From Arachnopeziza araneosa (Eukaryota; Ascomycota; Leotiomycetes; Helotiales; Arachnopezizaceae): DNA of 64,000 bases. A program made the position numbers and the translations under genes. The notes beneath the pieces were generated by a model. That model was not told the origin of the DNA, did not search any database, and saw nothing but the letters and a program-made list of their open reading frames with translations. Shown one piece after another: positions 33,218-44,014 of this stretch. Numbering within the stretch: position 1 is the stretch's first letter; every line of letters starts with the position of its first letter. The stretch covers positions 90,369 to 154,368 of the forward strand of contig QYAI01000155.1 of the NCBI GenBank assembly GCA_003988855.1. Reading direction: 5' to 3'.

Positions 33218-35649
33218 CTACGAAGAACCAAACAAAAACCCTACGCCTACAAGATGACGATTAGTTAAAAATTCAAACAAAGAAGGTATCCAAAGACTTC
33301 TTACCTAACACAGCGCCCAAAGACCATACCGCTCCCGTCGAAGAGAGATCAGGTGGGCAAAAACTATTATTGTCAGTTAGAGAGAGACACGAAAGCAAAT
33401 ATATAGAAGGTAACTAACCGATCGCCAGACGTCTTCACAAACCCAGCCCAGAAGAGCCACTGAGCAATATACGCCAGGAACCCGAAGAAGAATCCAAAGC
33501 CGAGGATATACGGCTGCCAATCTTCAAACGACTGTGGGATCTGGGCCTTGGGAGGTTCTGTCGAGGATCCCTCGTGGTCGTCAGCATCGTCGGTGGGGTG
33601 GCCGCTCGGTGCGTAATAGCCAGCGGGGTTGTGGTAAGCTCCGGGGTTGTGGTAAGCTCCGGCGCCGTGATACGCTTCCGGGCCATACGAACCCGCCGTT
33701 TCGGTGTAGGCGGTGGTGGTGTCGCGTCCCGAGGTGTGCGTATACGGCCGCCCTGCGTGTCCGGCTTGGATGTACCCCGGGCCTTCGTACTCCTCCAGAT
33801 AGGCCCGGGAGCCCCTCTCCACGTAGCTCTCCTCGCGGGCTGGGCGATAGCTCGACCGCGGGGTCCCGATGAAGTTCTCTTCCGGGCCTGATCGGTGGCC
33901 GCCATGGGGGCGCGCTGAGGAGTCGGATCCGAGAAGCGTCACTGAACCGGAAGGGTCGGTTAACGACATTTCTGGGTTCGTAGGGTTGAGTCGCCGGGTA
34001 GTGCTTTGAGACCGCATCGGTAGAGAGTCATAAGCGCTGGTGCTGGATGTGTCGGGGCTCCGGATAGAGGCTCCAGATCTTCCTCTCAGATTCTGTAGTC
34101 CTGGGTGTAGCGAGTCGGCATCATACGTGTGGGAACCTGGGACTCCAGCACCACCAGCACCTCTGAAGATCCCCGTGTCCCCAGAAGCATCTAGGGTATG
34201 TTGACTGACCGGTCGATAGATCTGACCAACGTGAGGATGGCGTCTACTGGTTGCTGGTTGGCTTTCGGGTTGTCTCTGGCGCCACCTTCGGACTGCCTGA
34301 GGCTGGATCCTATCTGATACTCTCGACTCCAAAATATCTTTGGTCCATTTCTTCGTCGTTCCGATGATGTGGAGGATTGCAGAGTGCCAGACCACGACCA
34401 AGGTCCACACTGAAATGACACCAAATGCCGCGATGACCCAGAATAAGGAGCCGACGTACATGATCCTTGCGTCTTGACCTCTCAAATACCGAGTGAGATG
34501 ATGCGATAGGTAAAAGCCTCTCTTAACGCCAACATTGGTGGTCCTGCCCAAGAAATAGCTTCCAAGCAGTTGCATGATGACTTCGCCCATTGCCGAGCTG
34601 ATGGCCACTTTGGTTCTTGCCGTTTGGCCTCGCATGAAGAGCTTCCCTGGAGGCAGTTTGAAGAAATTGGTGAGCCAAGGATCTGGGGTGACGACCAGCA
34701 GACAAGCAAGCCAACCGATCCGTGGTCGACAGCAGAAGAGGAGCGCGAGTTGCGGTGCCAGGATGTGCTCATAGCCTTTTGTGGTCTTGATGATATACGC
34801 CGTCGCAAAATTGGAGCCAACTTGGACACCAGCAAAGAATATGGCCGTCAGAATTGTGCTCACAACCTCGCTTGTTCCTCCGGTTGAATTCTTAGACGAG
34901 AATATGCGACTGATTCCTTTCCTCAAAAGCCGGAATGGGGTCATGAGGAAGCGGATTGTTAACACGATCAGATTTCTCTCGTTCGCGATGAACCACAGCG
35001 TGATCGCTGCGTAGATGACCACGAATAAAAGGAAAACCATGTTCTCGATGACGAAAAGTCCGAGATATTTGGCTTTCGCCGCACACTTCGGATTAGTTGT
35101 GTTGGTGGGCGCGATGGTCCAGTTCCAAGGTAATTCCCATTCCCACCAATCTCGCTCAGCCATTCCACCAGAGAGATAGAACTGATCTCTCCAAGTGCCA
35201 TTACACATGGATTCAATCCAACTTGATAAATCCGAGGCTTCGCTGCCATTTGCGCAGCATCCGTTACCGAATAGCCAAACATTTTGCGACATGACACAGG
35301 CTGCGGTAGCGTTCAAGATGGGCCATCCAGGAATTCGGCAAGCGACATCGTGGGGACAGTCGGCGCACCATGGTTGCTGGTATTGTTGATGTAATGTATT
35401 CCACAACGGATAGCATGCCGATTTCGCATCGCATGAGCCAGACATGGAGGTGAGGTTGCCACCTCCACAGCCAGTCTGGAGACATGTTGGCGCCTTTGCG
35501 AGAACTCCTGGAAACTGATTGTAGGTGACGAGAGATCCGCAGGTCGTAGCCGAGCCGCTGGTCGGGGCTGCGGTGAGTATGAGAAGACACAACAAGGCCG
35601 CACTTGAGAACCGATCAAAAAATGTAGCCATCATGAGACTCATTGACAC
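33218..35649 (-). CDS. Multi-pass membrane protein with Cys-rich lumenal/extracellular N-terminus, 772 aa
   Basis: An uncharacterised fungal membrane protein. Start 35649 gives a signal peptide (FSSAALLCLLILTAAPTSGSA) and an approximately 190-residue Cys-rich, N-glycosylation-rich ectodomain (TCLQTGCGGGNLTSMSGSC, WCADCPHDVACRIPGW, GCCANGS). Helices follow: YLGLFVIENMVFLLFVVIYA, VVSTILTAIFFAGVQVGSNF, LAPQLALLFCCRPRIGWLAC and SLFWVIAAFGVISVWTLVVV. A long disordered cytoplasmic loop follows, rich in Tyr-Gly-Ala-His repeats (AYHGAGAYHNPGAYHNPAGY), and then a last pair of helices. The final helix depends on two introns, 33364-33418 and 33247-33304, giving GDRFCPPDLSSTGAVWSLGA and ending GFLFGSS (2319 nt). 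Without splicing it would stop at 33373. The FCPP motif after the penultimate helix supports the spliced end. Function is unknown; secretory-pathway or plasma-membrane location is inferred. Confidence 0.84.
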
Positions 35650-36415
35650 GCAATATTTAGCCGCATCGAGCTCAAAGAATTGATGAACCGCTACCTTGAA
35701 ATCATTGTTGGGGAAGAGGACGACACTTCTTCATGGCCTGAGATGATGGCCATCAGGCTTCAGAGCCTCCAAGAGATGGTCGAGGCGCAGTCTAGGCAAT
35801 TTGTCCATTTCACATTTCGCGGCACGAAAAAAGGCTCCCGCCATCATTGGCTGATGGCTCTGAAGGCGCATGTGGAAGGGGTTCAGATCAAAGCAGCCAA
35901 GACCCCGCTGAGCCCGTTGATTTACCGTAATTCAAGAGTCGTGTTTTTACCCCTACACACGCTCTCTGTCTGGTCCTGATGCAGACCTAGCTGCTACTTG
36001 CTGACCACACACGCTCACCGAAAAGCGCCTCATGCGGGCACAGCCATTCTAGGCGCATTTCTCCATCCATCCCCGGTGGGTTCGAATTCCATTTTCAATC
36101 GAGTGCGGGACTCTCATGTGATACAATGTGAGCTGGCCAGCAACCGCAAAAGGTTGGAGGATGGACCACGGGATTCGTTTTTCACGATTCAGCCCAAGGT
36201 GGCTTGCTGCGCCGATACAGGCGCTCAAGACTTAAAATAGCAGAGCCCTGCGCCCGGCTCAAGTGGCAGCTCTGATCAAGCTAGCTCCGTGTGCTCTGTG
36301 AAGTTGCGATGGCTGCATATTCCCTACAACTGCACCTCTGTTCTTGGATTCACAAGTCAACAGATCTTTTGAAAAGAACCCCACACTCGTTTAAACCCGT
36401 CTACCGTTGCCCTCC
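35650..36415. other. Intergenic, no gene seen
   Basis: Upstream regions of the divergent membrane-protein and CFEM genes. A 99-codon open frame from 35680 has no family features and is probably chance. Confidence 0.55.
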
Positions 36416-37567
36416 ATGAAGATCCAACTCTTCTTCATCCCATATACACTTGTGACACTCATACTCGCTGTCGGCGAGGCAGCAACTCTCCCACAGGTCG
36501 CAATCCAGAACCTCCCACTCTGTGCAGTATGTTCATGATATACCCACAGTATGAGAGAAGCAAGGCTGACAAAAGCAGCAAGCATGTTTGACCTCTGCCT
36601 TTGCCGCATGTCCATGTACCTTGCTGGACTTGACCTGTGAGCTTCTTTGAAAGAATGATGCTAGCTATGCGCAACCCTAACTGGTTTCGATTACAGGCGC
36701 CTGTACTTGCAGCAACTTCGTCTCTTCACTTAGGAATTGTACGCAGGGCTCCTGCTCGCCCTCTTTCGTCCCAACGATCTTGAACCTCATATCTGGATCA
36801 TGCCAGTCAGCAATGGCTGTCACAACTCCTAGCACAGCTTCAAGTACTGGATCGTCACAGACATCTACAGCAGGAACAGTGACAACACCTACAACACACT
36901 CCACAAGTGCAGCTACACATCCAACCTTACCGTCGACAATACCAACATTGGTGGTAATATCTGCGACGCCCTCAACACTACCGGTGACGACATATACGGA
37001 CCCGGGTAAGACAGGAGCAGGAACAGTGTATGGTGGACCTACTCCATGTTCAAGTCAGGCTGGGCTTCCACTGCAATCGGACTGCGGCCCAGTGATAAAC
37101 CCATCTTCAGTGGCGGTGATAATGTTCATTGGTGCCGCTGGAGCGAATTATACATTGAATGTCAGACTGGACGATTCAAACACTACGACAAGTTCGTTCA
37201 CCCCTCTTGAGGTTCAATACTTACAGCATCTGACATACTCACAGATAATCGCCTATCCATCTCTACCATCGCATCAAGCATTGATATCCCTTACCTTTGT
37301 ACCATCCAAACAGTTGATTATCCTCCCACCCTAGTCGAAGGACCATCAGGTATCTGGGCGATTGGAGCACCACAGACCGTTCTTTCAATTGCTTGTGGCT
37401 CGGCACGGCCCGGTGCGTCGTCTAGATTTAAGATTGACGCGGAGAGCGTAAGCTCAAACCAGACAACTTTACCCTCCACATCCGAATCTTACCTACAGAC
37501 CCAAAGTGTCATGCCACCGCTGGTTTTGAGCCTCTATGTATCACTAATAATGTATATTTTAATTTAA
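36416..37567 (+). CDS. CFEM-domain, Ser/Thr-rich GPI-anchored protein, frame break near 37255
   Basis: A secreted cell-surface protein. ATG 36416 gives a signal peptide (MKIQLFFIPYTLVTLILAVG, EA) and then a CFEM-type Cys pattern built over two introns (36527-36578, 36637-36696): LPLCAQACLTSAFAACPCTL, LDLTCACTCSNF, NCTQGSC. CFEM domains bind haem or act at the host interface in fungi (known). A Thr/Ser-rich mucin-like stretch (36815-37000) and a second region (CSSQAGLPLQSDCGPVINPS) follow. Read straight, the frame ends at 37334. However, from about 37255 another frame carries clear continuation (TIQTVDYPPTLVEGPSGIWA, SIACGSARPG), a Ser-rich spacer and a hydrophobic end (MPPLVLSLYVSLIMYILI, stop 37565-37567), which is a typical GPI signal. 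One missing base around 37250-37262 (TATCCATCTCTACC) is the simplest explanation, either a true frameshift or a sequence error. Confidence 0.75.
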
Positions 37568-38474
37568 TAATTTAATACTTAGCCGAAAAAGAATTCAAAC
37601 AAAAGCTCCTGTCATAGAGAGAGACTTTCTTCGTCTTGGTTGAAGTTATAACTTGTCGAGAAATCTACCTGAGAACGCATCCCTCTTTTGTTTTGAGACG
37701 ATATAATAAATCTTCCAAGACAACTCTCAACCGCTGCCTAAGTTGTTTGCTGATGCTTCAGCCAAGGGTCACATATTAGTCACATGATTTTCACGTGGCT
37801 CCTATATGGAGCTGGACTGGAGCTCTTCGAATTTCTTCCTGGTGAGTTTCCTCTCTCAAGCCTGTCTAAAGGAACTTCTATTTTAGCCAGCCGAATAAAT
37901 CCCCGGACAAATACATGCCAGAGAGAAGAACACTAATCTTACAAATTTACTCGTAGAAGTTTCTAATCTGTCAGGTTTGTTGTTTGCCCACAGTGCGAGG
38001 CTGTTTAGTATTCGCAATATTGCTGACATCTAATTGACTGTGAAATACCCTCTCACTCCCATTGGAACGATATTGGCAGCCTTGAGACTCGACGGTAAAT
38101 CATTCGCCCTACGCTGTAATGTTAGCCCGATGCCATGCAATTGAGACATCCAACGCGTCTCAAGCACATCACGCAATTAAATAATCATACCTATAAGAAA
38201 CCCGGCGGAACTCCCAATTCTACCCTTTTCAGACACGCCGCTGGTGAGGTCGAACTACCAACGAACTTCCCGCTTACTTGTTTCGTATATCGTACATGCC
38301 TGGTTAAGCGGCGGGCACGGGCACCTCTCCTAATTTCGCATTCGCTTAAGCCGCCCAGGGGCGCGGGTAGTCCAGATCGAAAAAGATATAACTTCGAGCG
38401 GATGCAGCACGACGCCTATGCTCTGTCGCCGCAATCTGATTTTCAACTCTGCACTCTTCTCTATCCGCGCTAAC
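37568..38474. other. Intergenic, no gene seen
   Basis: Spacer between two plus-strand genes, containing the RTA1 gene promoter. No motif recognised beyond a repeated TCACRT core near 37770-37800. Confidence 0.55.
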
Positions 38475-39507
38475 ATGCGCCACCGTGTTGACATCAACTG
38501 TACGGACATCTCCCCGGTCTGTCCACTGGACGACACCATCTACGGATACGCGCCGAATCTGGGCCTGAATGCTTTCTTTGTGGCCTTCTTCTCGCTATGC
38601 GCCATCCTGCAGCTGGTCCTTGGTCTGAGGGGAAAGACGTATTTCTTTGCGTATACGATGGCTTGTGGCTGTATTGGAGAAGCAATCGGCTACGCAGGCC
38701 GGATTGTGATGCATAGCAACGCCGTAAGACTTCCTGTTCTACCTGCTCGCATTCACAGAACCATGTATGAGTCACTAACACGTCTAGTATTCATCTCTCG
38801 GCTTCAAGGTCCAGATCTCCTGCCTCATCTTCTCGCCGGCGTTTATCGCCGCGGGCATCTACGTGACGCTGAAGCACCTCGTCTTGACGTTCAGTCCCAC
38901 CCACAGTCTGATCCCCGCATACCTTTATACATGGATCTTCATCACCTGCGACTTCTTCTCGCTCCTCCTCCAAGCCATCGGCGGCGGCTTCGCCGGCGGA
39001 GCCGACGGCAACACCAAGCTGCTCAACCTCGGAACCAACCTCATGATCTCGGGCATCGTGATGCAGGTCGCCACACTGCTCGTCTTCTTCAGCCTGGTCA
39101 TCCATTTTGTCTTCCGAGTATCAAAGAACTGGGACGATGTCACGCCGGACGGAAACATGCTGTGGAAAACGGGGACATTCAAGTCCTTCTTGGGTGGCTT
39201 GGTGGGTGCCGCTTCCGCCGTGTTTCTGAGATGCGTGTACAGAATTGCCGAGATGGTTGGGGGATGGGCGAATCCCATCATGAGAGATGAGGCCGGGTTT
39301 GTCGTCATGGAAGGATTGTGAGTAACCTCATGCCGTCTCCGGGATGTGCTCACTCTTTATAGCATGATTGTTCTTGCGGTCCTGGCCCTGACTGCGTTCC
39401 ATCCGACATATTGTTTCCCTCAATTGGCCGGCAAGAGGGTGAAGACTAGCTTTCTTGGCTCGTATATCGAAAATCGGATTCCAGAGGTCAATGGTGGAGA
39501 GAAATAG
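38475..39507 (+). CDS. RTA1-family seven-helix membrane protein, 307 aa
   Basis: RTA1/RTM1-like proteins are fungal seven-transmembrane proteins linked to lipid translocation and resistance to toxic compounds such as 7-aminocholesterol. ATG 38475 precedes a short ectodomain with two Cys (CTDISPVCPLDDTIYGYAPN), then TM1 NAFFVAFFSLCAILQLVLGL, TM2 YFFAYTMACGCIGEAIGYAG, a family-typical FKVQISCLIFSPAFIAAGIY, YLYTWIFITCDFFSLLLQA, GGGFAGGAD, LMISGIVMQVATLLVFFSL, and the conserved FLRCVYRIAEMVGGW. Introns 38724-38787 and 39318-39362 keep phase (924 nt). The last helix MIVLAVLALTAFHP comes from exon 3. It appears complete and functional. Confidence 0.93.
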
Positions 39508-40355
39508 AAAGATCGAATTTACATGATGGGAATGCATCTTCGATACGATAAGCTACGTTAAATTACTTCGATACCATTTCTATAGAACCCACAGTGCTAT
39601 TTTAACAGATGGAGACCAATTCTGTAGAGCAGGGAAAATAGATATATATGCTCTTTTCTTAGTGATAATGAGCTTTGCATGTATACTAGTACCTTCGGCC
39701 GTGGTTCAATGATTTCATGTTTAGATCTATTTTATACACACTCAGAAGTCCTTCCAAAAGCCCCAGTACATAAACAATATGTCCTGTTGTTTTTGAAATG
39801 CTAGATCTAGTTATGTTAATATATACTTGTCAAGCCGTGTCTCCGATGAGCGGTACCAGTCACTGGTGGTCTCGTACAACTTCCTCCCCTTTATGCCGAA
39901 ATGCGTCTGTAAGCATGACCGCTCCAACTCAAGGGGCAATTACCCTTGCTCTATCCTTGACGCACCTCAACCCTTTTCGTGCCACTTCAAATCATAGCAA
40001 TATAGGGAGTGCCCTCAGGCAGTCCCCCCTGCTTGACAAACGGTTTTTAATGAGGCTCATAGCTAAGATCTCAACTCTCAACATGATCCCGAGGTTTTAG
40101 TATGAGACGAGGGAAATCGTTCTAATCGGTTGATGGAGGATCTTTTGGGGTATTTCTCGCTACCTATAGCTAACGATGAAGTTTTGATGGATTCAAAATT
40201 CATAGCCTCTCTATGAAAGCGTAGAAACATATCAGGAGACTATTTCCCGATTAAGCGTTTTATATATTAAAGAACGAATCAAGATGATTTTGATCACAAT
40301 CGCTCAAAAAGCCAAGATTTCCATGAACTCTGACTGGTCGATCGTCCTGGATATC
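39508..40355. other. Intergenic between convergent genes
   Basis: AT-rich 3' flanks. No gene or repeat recognised. Confidence 0.55.
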
Positions 40356-42476
40356 TCACATTAGCTTTGGAGGCTGGATGTCTGATGATAGAAGGAGATA
40401 TTCATACCAATTGATTGGATCTAATAATGCTAGGCTGTTGAATAGTGAATTTTCACCAATTTCGCTTGGTGCAGATTCTGGAAAGTTTGATAAACTCATC
40501 TCGCGTAAGTTGGTATGCTGGGCACTTGTTTCGCTCTGGCTAAAAGGCTGGGGGCCAGGGATGATGCTACCAGACATATCTAGCACTGCTGTCTGTGAAC
40601 TCCAGAAACCTGTTTTGGATTCAAGTATAGCACCTTGACCATGGGTTTGGCGTTCCAAAGTTTCGTCTGTCGACGGCGAACCCCTCCAGAAGTTTTTAAT
40701 CTTTTGGTGAAGTTTGAGGAATCTCTCTGGCCCGACTTTATTCGCAACGATGGAGGACTCACTTTGAATAACTATGGTATTTCTACAGCGAGTTAAGTAT
40801 GTTCGAAAGGTGGCTGGTATCCAAAGAGGTCCAAAATTTTGTATGTGTTCAGTTACAATGACAAGTATCTTTTCTACGGAATTTGAAAAGGGTCCGGATG
40901 TGATGTCTTCTTGAGCAAGGGTTGAGCCTATTGATTGAGTTTGCAGGATATTCGAGACGAACAAGAAAGCAAGGCTGAGGTTTAGGAGCTGGGGCGTCTC
41001 TTGTATCTTGAGCCGATCTTCTGTGGAAGACGGGATCTGACAGTGCAGTGGCAATTGTTGTTGCCATAGCTCCAGTCTCTGGGAAATTTCTGAAGCATTA
41101 TCGATTGAATTTGTATTTTGTTGTGATATGAGATCATTGAGTATGATAATTAGTTCTAAAAACTGGTTGAACGTGCTTAAAATGCGCCCTGGCGTTTGGC
41201 GGCGAGGGATTGGATGATTCTGAATTTCGATACTGGATAAGTCATTTGGTTGCCAAGCCTCCCATTCTTCAATACCATCTGTTTGAAGCGTCCAAGAAGA
41301 TCCTAGATCAACTCGGTTTCAATATGGCCGCCGTCCCAAATAAGCAGATATGAGGGTTTCCAGTACAAAACATCCTCGAAATACACGGTGCTGGCCTTCG
41401 TTAATCGAGCTTGGCAAGCTTTCAGTTGTATCTAGTGCCGTTGTAGAGACAACAGCTAAGTAAATTGCTACATATACGGCTTGACCAACAAGAACCCATG
41501 CAGCTGACCAGCGCCCTTTGCCCATTTCAAGCAGGCCTAGAAGATGGAACACTCTAACACATCCCATCCCGTAATCGTGAGAATTTGAAAGAAGAAGGTC
41601 CTTGGTTGCAGAGATCAATTCATCGGAAGAGTATTGTAGTGGTACCAAATCACCAGTAACTCCTGGTTTCTGGTTTAGCCCTTCATATTGATATGATGTG
41701 TAAGAAAATACTGCCCAGAGAAACGCACGTTTGTCTGGAGGCAATTGTTCTGTTCGGTCAGAATTTCTATCTGCAAGAACATATTCTGGACGGAGAAGAT
41801 CTTGTTTTTGTGATATTGGAAACCAGGAGTGAGTATTGGAGAAGTACAGGTCAAGCAACTGTGGCCAATTGTTTGGAAGATGGAAATCGTCTCGATCCTT
41901 ACAAGACAAGTGTGTTTGGGTTGGTAGAAGCTCTGTGGCGCTTAGACGAGGCTCTGAAGTGGAAGTTTCATGATTTCTTTGGTTCTCGGTATTGCCAGAG
42001 GTGCTTTTTGACTCGTTCTTACAAGCAGCAGCCCTGGTTGCTAGCAGTGAAGAGGCGAGAGCAAACTTCTCATCTAGTCTCTGGGCGAACACATCGTCGT
42101 CTCCTAGGGATTCAGCAAGCGGTAGAAAGAGTTCTATCTGTTTAGCAACCAAGCTCTTTCTCCATACATCCAATAATGATTCAGTCTTCGAGGTGGTTTG
42201 CTCTCTGATAGTTGACAGCTTCTTTGAATCTGAAGTATCTTCCTCTGTCATTAAAAGAGCCAATACGGAAGCTTCGCTTCCATCAATGTGGCGAAAAACG
42301 AGTCCAAGGAGAGTCTCTATTGCTCGTAAATAGCCTGTTGGAAGACCTTGTTTCTTTGTGAACAAATTGTAGGTACAAGTACGCTTTGCTTTGGAGCACG
42401 GTCGACATATGGGTTGCCTACCATCGCATCTATCCTTCCTCCTCCGACATTCATCACACGCACGTGAAGCCCTCAA
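40356..42476 (-). pseudogene. Quinate-pathway activator-like Zn2Cys6 regulator (QutA/qa-1F type) with an in-frame stop
   Basis: The N-terminus has a perfect zinc cluster (CDECRRRKDRC, DGRQPIC, RPCSKAKRTC) followed by KKQGLPTGYLRAIETLLGLV, the signature linker of QutA/qa-1F, activators of the quinate utilisation genes. The middle holds the fungal TF domain (NNWPQLLDLYFSNTHSWFPI, FLWAVFSYTSYQYEG, HDYGMGCVRVFHLLGLLEMG, FVLETLISAYLGRRPY). Directly after YLGRRPY comes TGA (41321-41319). The same frame then continues without another stop through DGIEEWEAWQPNDLSSIEI to the natural-looking end at 40356. No intron can bridge it: no GT donor lies near enough. A single-codon nonsense change, or one sequence error, is therefore the likely cause. 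If translated only to 41319, the protein would be 385 aa and lose the C-terminal activation half. Neighbouring quinate genes are also broken. Confidence 0.83.
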
Positions 42477-42833
42477 GCGTTTTTGTCGTCGGTTTCGTCT
42501 GCCATGTCTCCTTCTTATTCAAAATAAACACTGCTGAAAGCGATGATGCATAGGTGAGAAGCAGTGGCGATGTTAGAAATAGCTGATTTGAGATAAAATG
42601 AGAAAAGGTAGGCGCAACACACATTACATTGCCGAAGTCTGAGAGCCTTGACCCCTCTCCTAGTTAGTGGGTGGAGAGATTACCTTGGTAGAACTTGTTA
42701 AGAATCAAGCTTCGTGCGGATTGGCTGGCAAGCAGAACCGGTGGAGTCGTTGTCGAGGTAACCCCCCCTCTTAATTTTTTGAGATAAAAAGGCGATACTC
42801 TATTATCATACATATTGCTAAAGATAATCACAG
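42477..42833. other. Intergenic, former divergent promoter region
   Basis: Lies between the activator start and the truncated dehydrogenase piece. No element could be named. Confidence 0.5.
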
Positions 42834-43076
42834 CTTGCATACAATATGCCCGAGGAGACTCCCCTTCTTAAGCAAGTGCGAGAAAATAGCCACCGAGGAT
42901 GGATTGCTGTTGAGGGATTGCAAGTACTCCCGGAACAAGGAACTCCTCAATTTGAATTGTTTACTGGAAGGAAAGCTCCCCGAAAGTTGATGCGAAGTGT
43001 GGTTCTTGGATATCAGAACGAAGATGGGCCCAAAATTGACGATGTCGTGATGATTGGAGGCATTTCTGACTGTTGA
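42834..43076 (+). pseudogene. C-terminal fragment of a quinate/shikimate dehydrogenase
   Basis: The frame gives LAYNMPEETPLL, GW(I)AVEGLQVLPEQG, then QFELFTGRKAPRKLMRSVVL. This is the closing segment of shikimate/quinate dehydrogenases, in which ETPLL, a G-hydrophobic-EVL-QG segment and QFE-L-TG form the last strand and helices. Family similarity already starts before the ATG at 42846 (LAYN), so this ATG is not a true start; the NAD(P)- and substrate-binding parts are missing upstream. The frame ends at 43076. The matching N-terminal segment of such an enzyme lies about 0.7 kb downstream, in the wrong order. Confidence 0.74.
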
Positions 43077-43806
43077 GGCAGTACGTGATAGTTCCAAGTC
43101 TTCTGGTTTTTGGAAATAGGGTATTTGCCAATCATTGAGATATATTTAATGAATAAATAAAATGTTAATGAACCGAGGTTAAGAGATATCAAATTGTTTA
43201 AGTGCTGGTGGACTATCAAGACTCCAGCATGTGCTCTACTCAAATCGACCCTCGATCGCCGAGATCCCATTCTACCAAGAATTTATATCCTAGAAAAACT
43301 GTGATATATAACTAGTGCAAATTCTCGATCCAAGGAGCGAATAGCCCGTCAGAAGTAAGTAATAGGCAGAATTAAGCCAGCATTCGTAGCCGTATATGCT
43401 CCAGGAAAGGCGGCCAAAGGACCCGGTGGGCTGTCAGAAAGGACAAAAATACTATATTCAAGTATTAAGTAGCAAAATGAGCTTGTCTTGGTTGTATTGG
43501 TGGCCCATTTGCCCAAAGTTTTCTACGCTGGATAATCACACCAAGCGGCAGCCTGGAGCCGTAGAGCGGAAGCAACAACCGCCATTTGTTGTCCCCGTCG
43601 GCAAAAGACTTTTCCTAGTATCTGAAAGCATTGTTTTGGCCTATCATTGGTTAATCATTTCGATAACAGTAATCAGTCTCAAATCTTCAAATTCGTTTCG
43701 ATCTTTCGGTTCGAGAGGAATAGTTTTATTCCACAATCGGTCACGGGCTCGGAATTTCTCTTCGGATCTTCTGGATTTTGTTGTTTCATTACAAAAATCG
43801 AATTTA
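43077..43806. other. Sequence between two dehydrogenase fragments, nothing recognised
   Basis: No coding similarity was seen, and short frames overlap on both strands. If the two dehydrogenase pieces come from one gene, this stretch formed or was inserted during the rearrangement. Confidence 0.5.
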
Positions 43807-43808
43807 TC

Positions 43809-44014
43809 ATGGCACTTGAAACGCCTCCAAAACGTAACTTTTACATTTTCGGCCACAATATCTCACATTCACTATCACCAACCCACATAACGCCGGATTC
43901 AAAGCGCTTAGTCTGCCACACCATTGCAGCATCCATCAAAGCGAAGAAGTAAATAGATCTGTGGAAGAATTAATCCACAGAGAAAAGTTCGGAGGGGCAT
44001 CTGTCACGTATCCC
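43809..44014 (+). pseudogene. N-terminal fragment of a quinate/shikimate dehydrogenase, frameshifted
   Basis: ATG 43809 starts a basic lead, then FYIFGHNISHSLSPT, the substrate-binding S-x-S-P motif of shikimate/quinate dehydrogenases. The next residues are in another frame: HNAGFKALSLPHH, SVEELIHREKFGGASVTYP. One base is missing at the Thr-Leu-His junction (ACCCACATAAC). Similarity ends abruptly at VTYP (44014), where the catalytic Lys motif (usually VT-P-HK) should follow. From there the DNA instead belongs to the end of the minus-strand dehydratase fragment. So the piece is truncated by a breakpoint as well as frameshifted. Confidence 0.78.

Noticed and set aside
33435..33905. Long open frames antisense or in another frame to the membrane-protein gene
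   Set aside because: They lie within the repetitive, GC-rich loop of the gene at 33218-35649 and have no family character; codon periodicity belongs to the membrane protein.
35680..35979. 99-codon plus-strand frame before the CFEM gene
   Set aside because: No conserved motif or splice continuation; it probably lies in the upstream flank of the membrane-protein gene.
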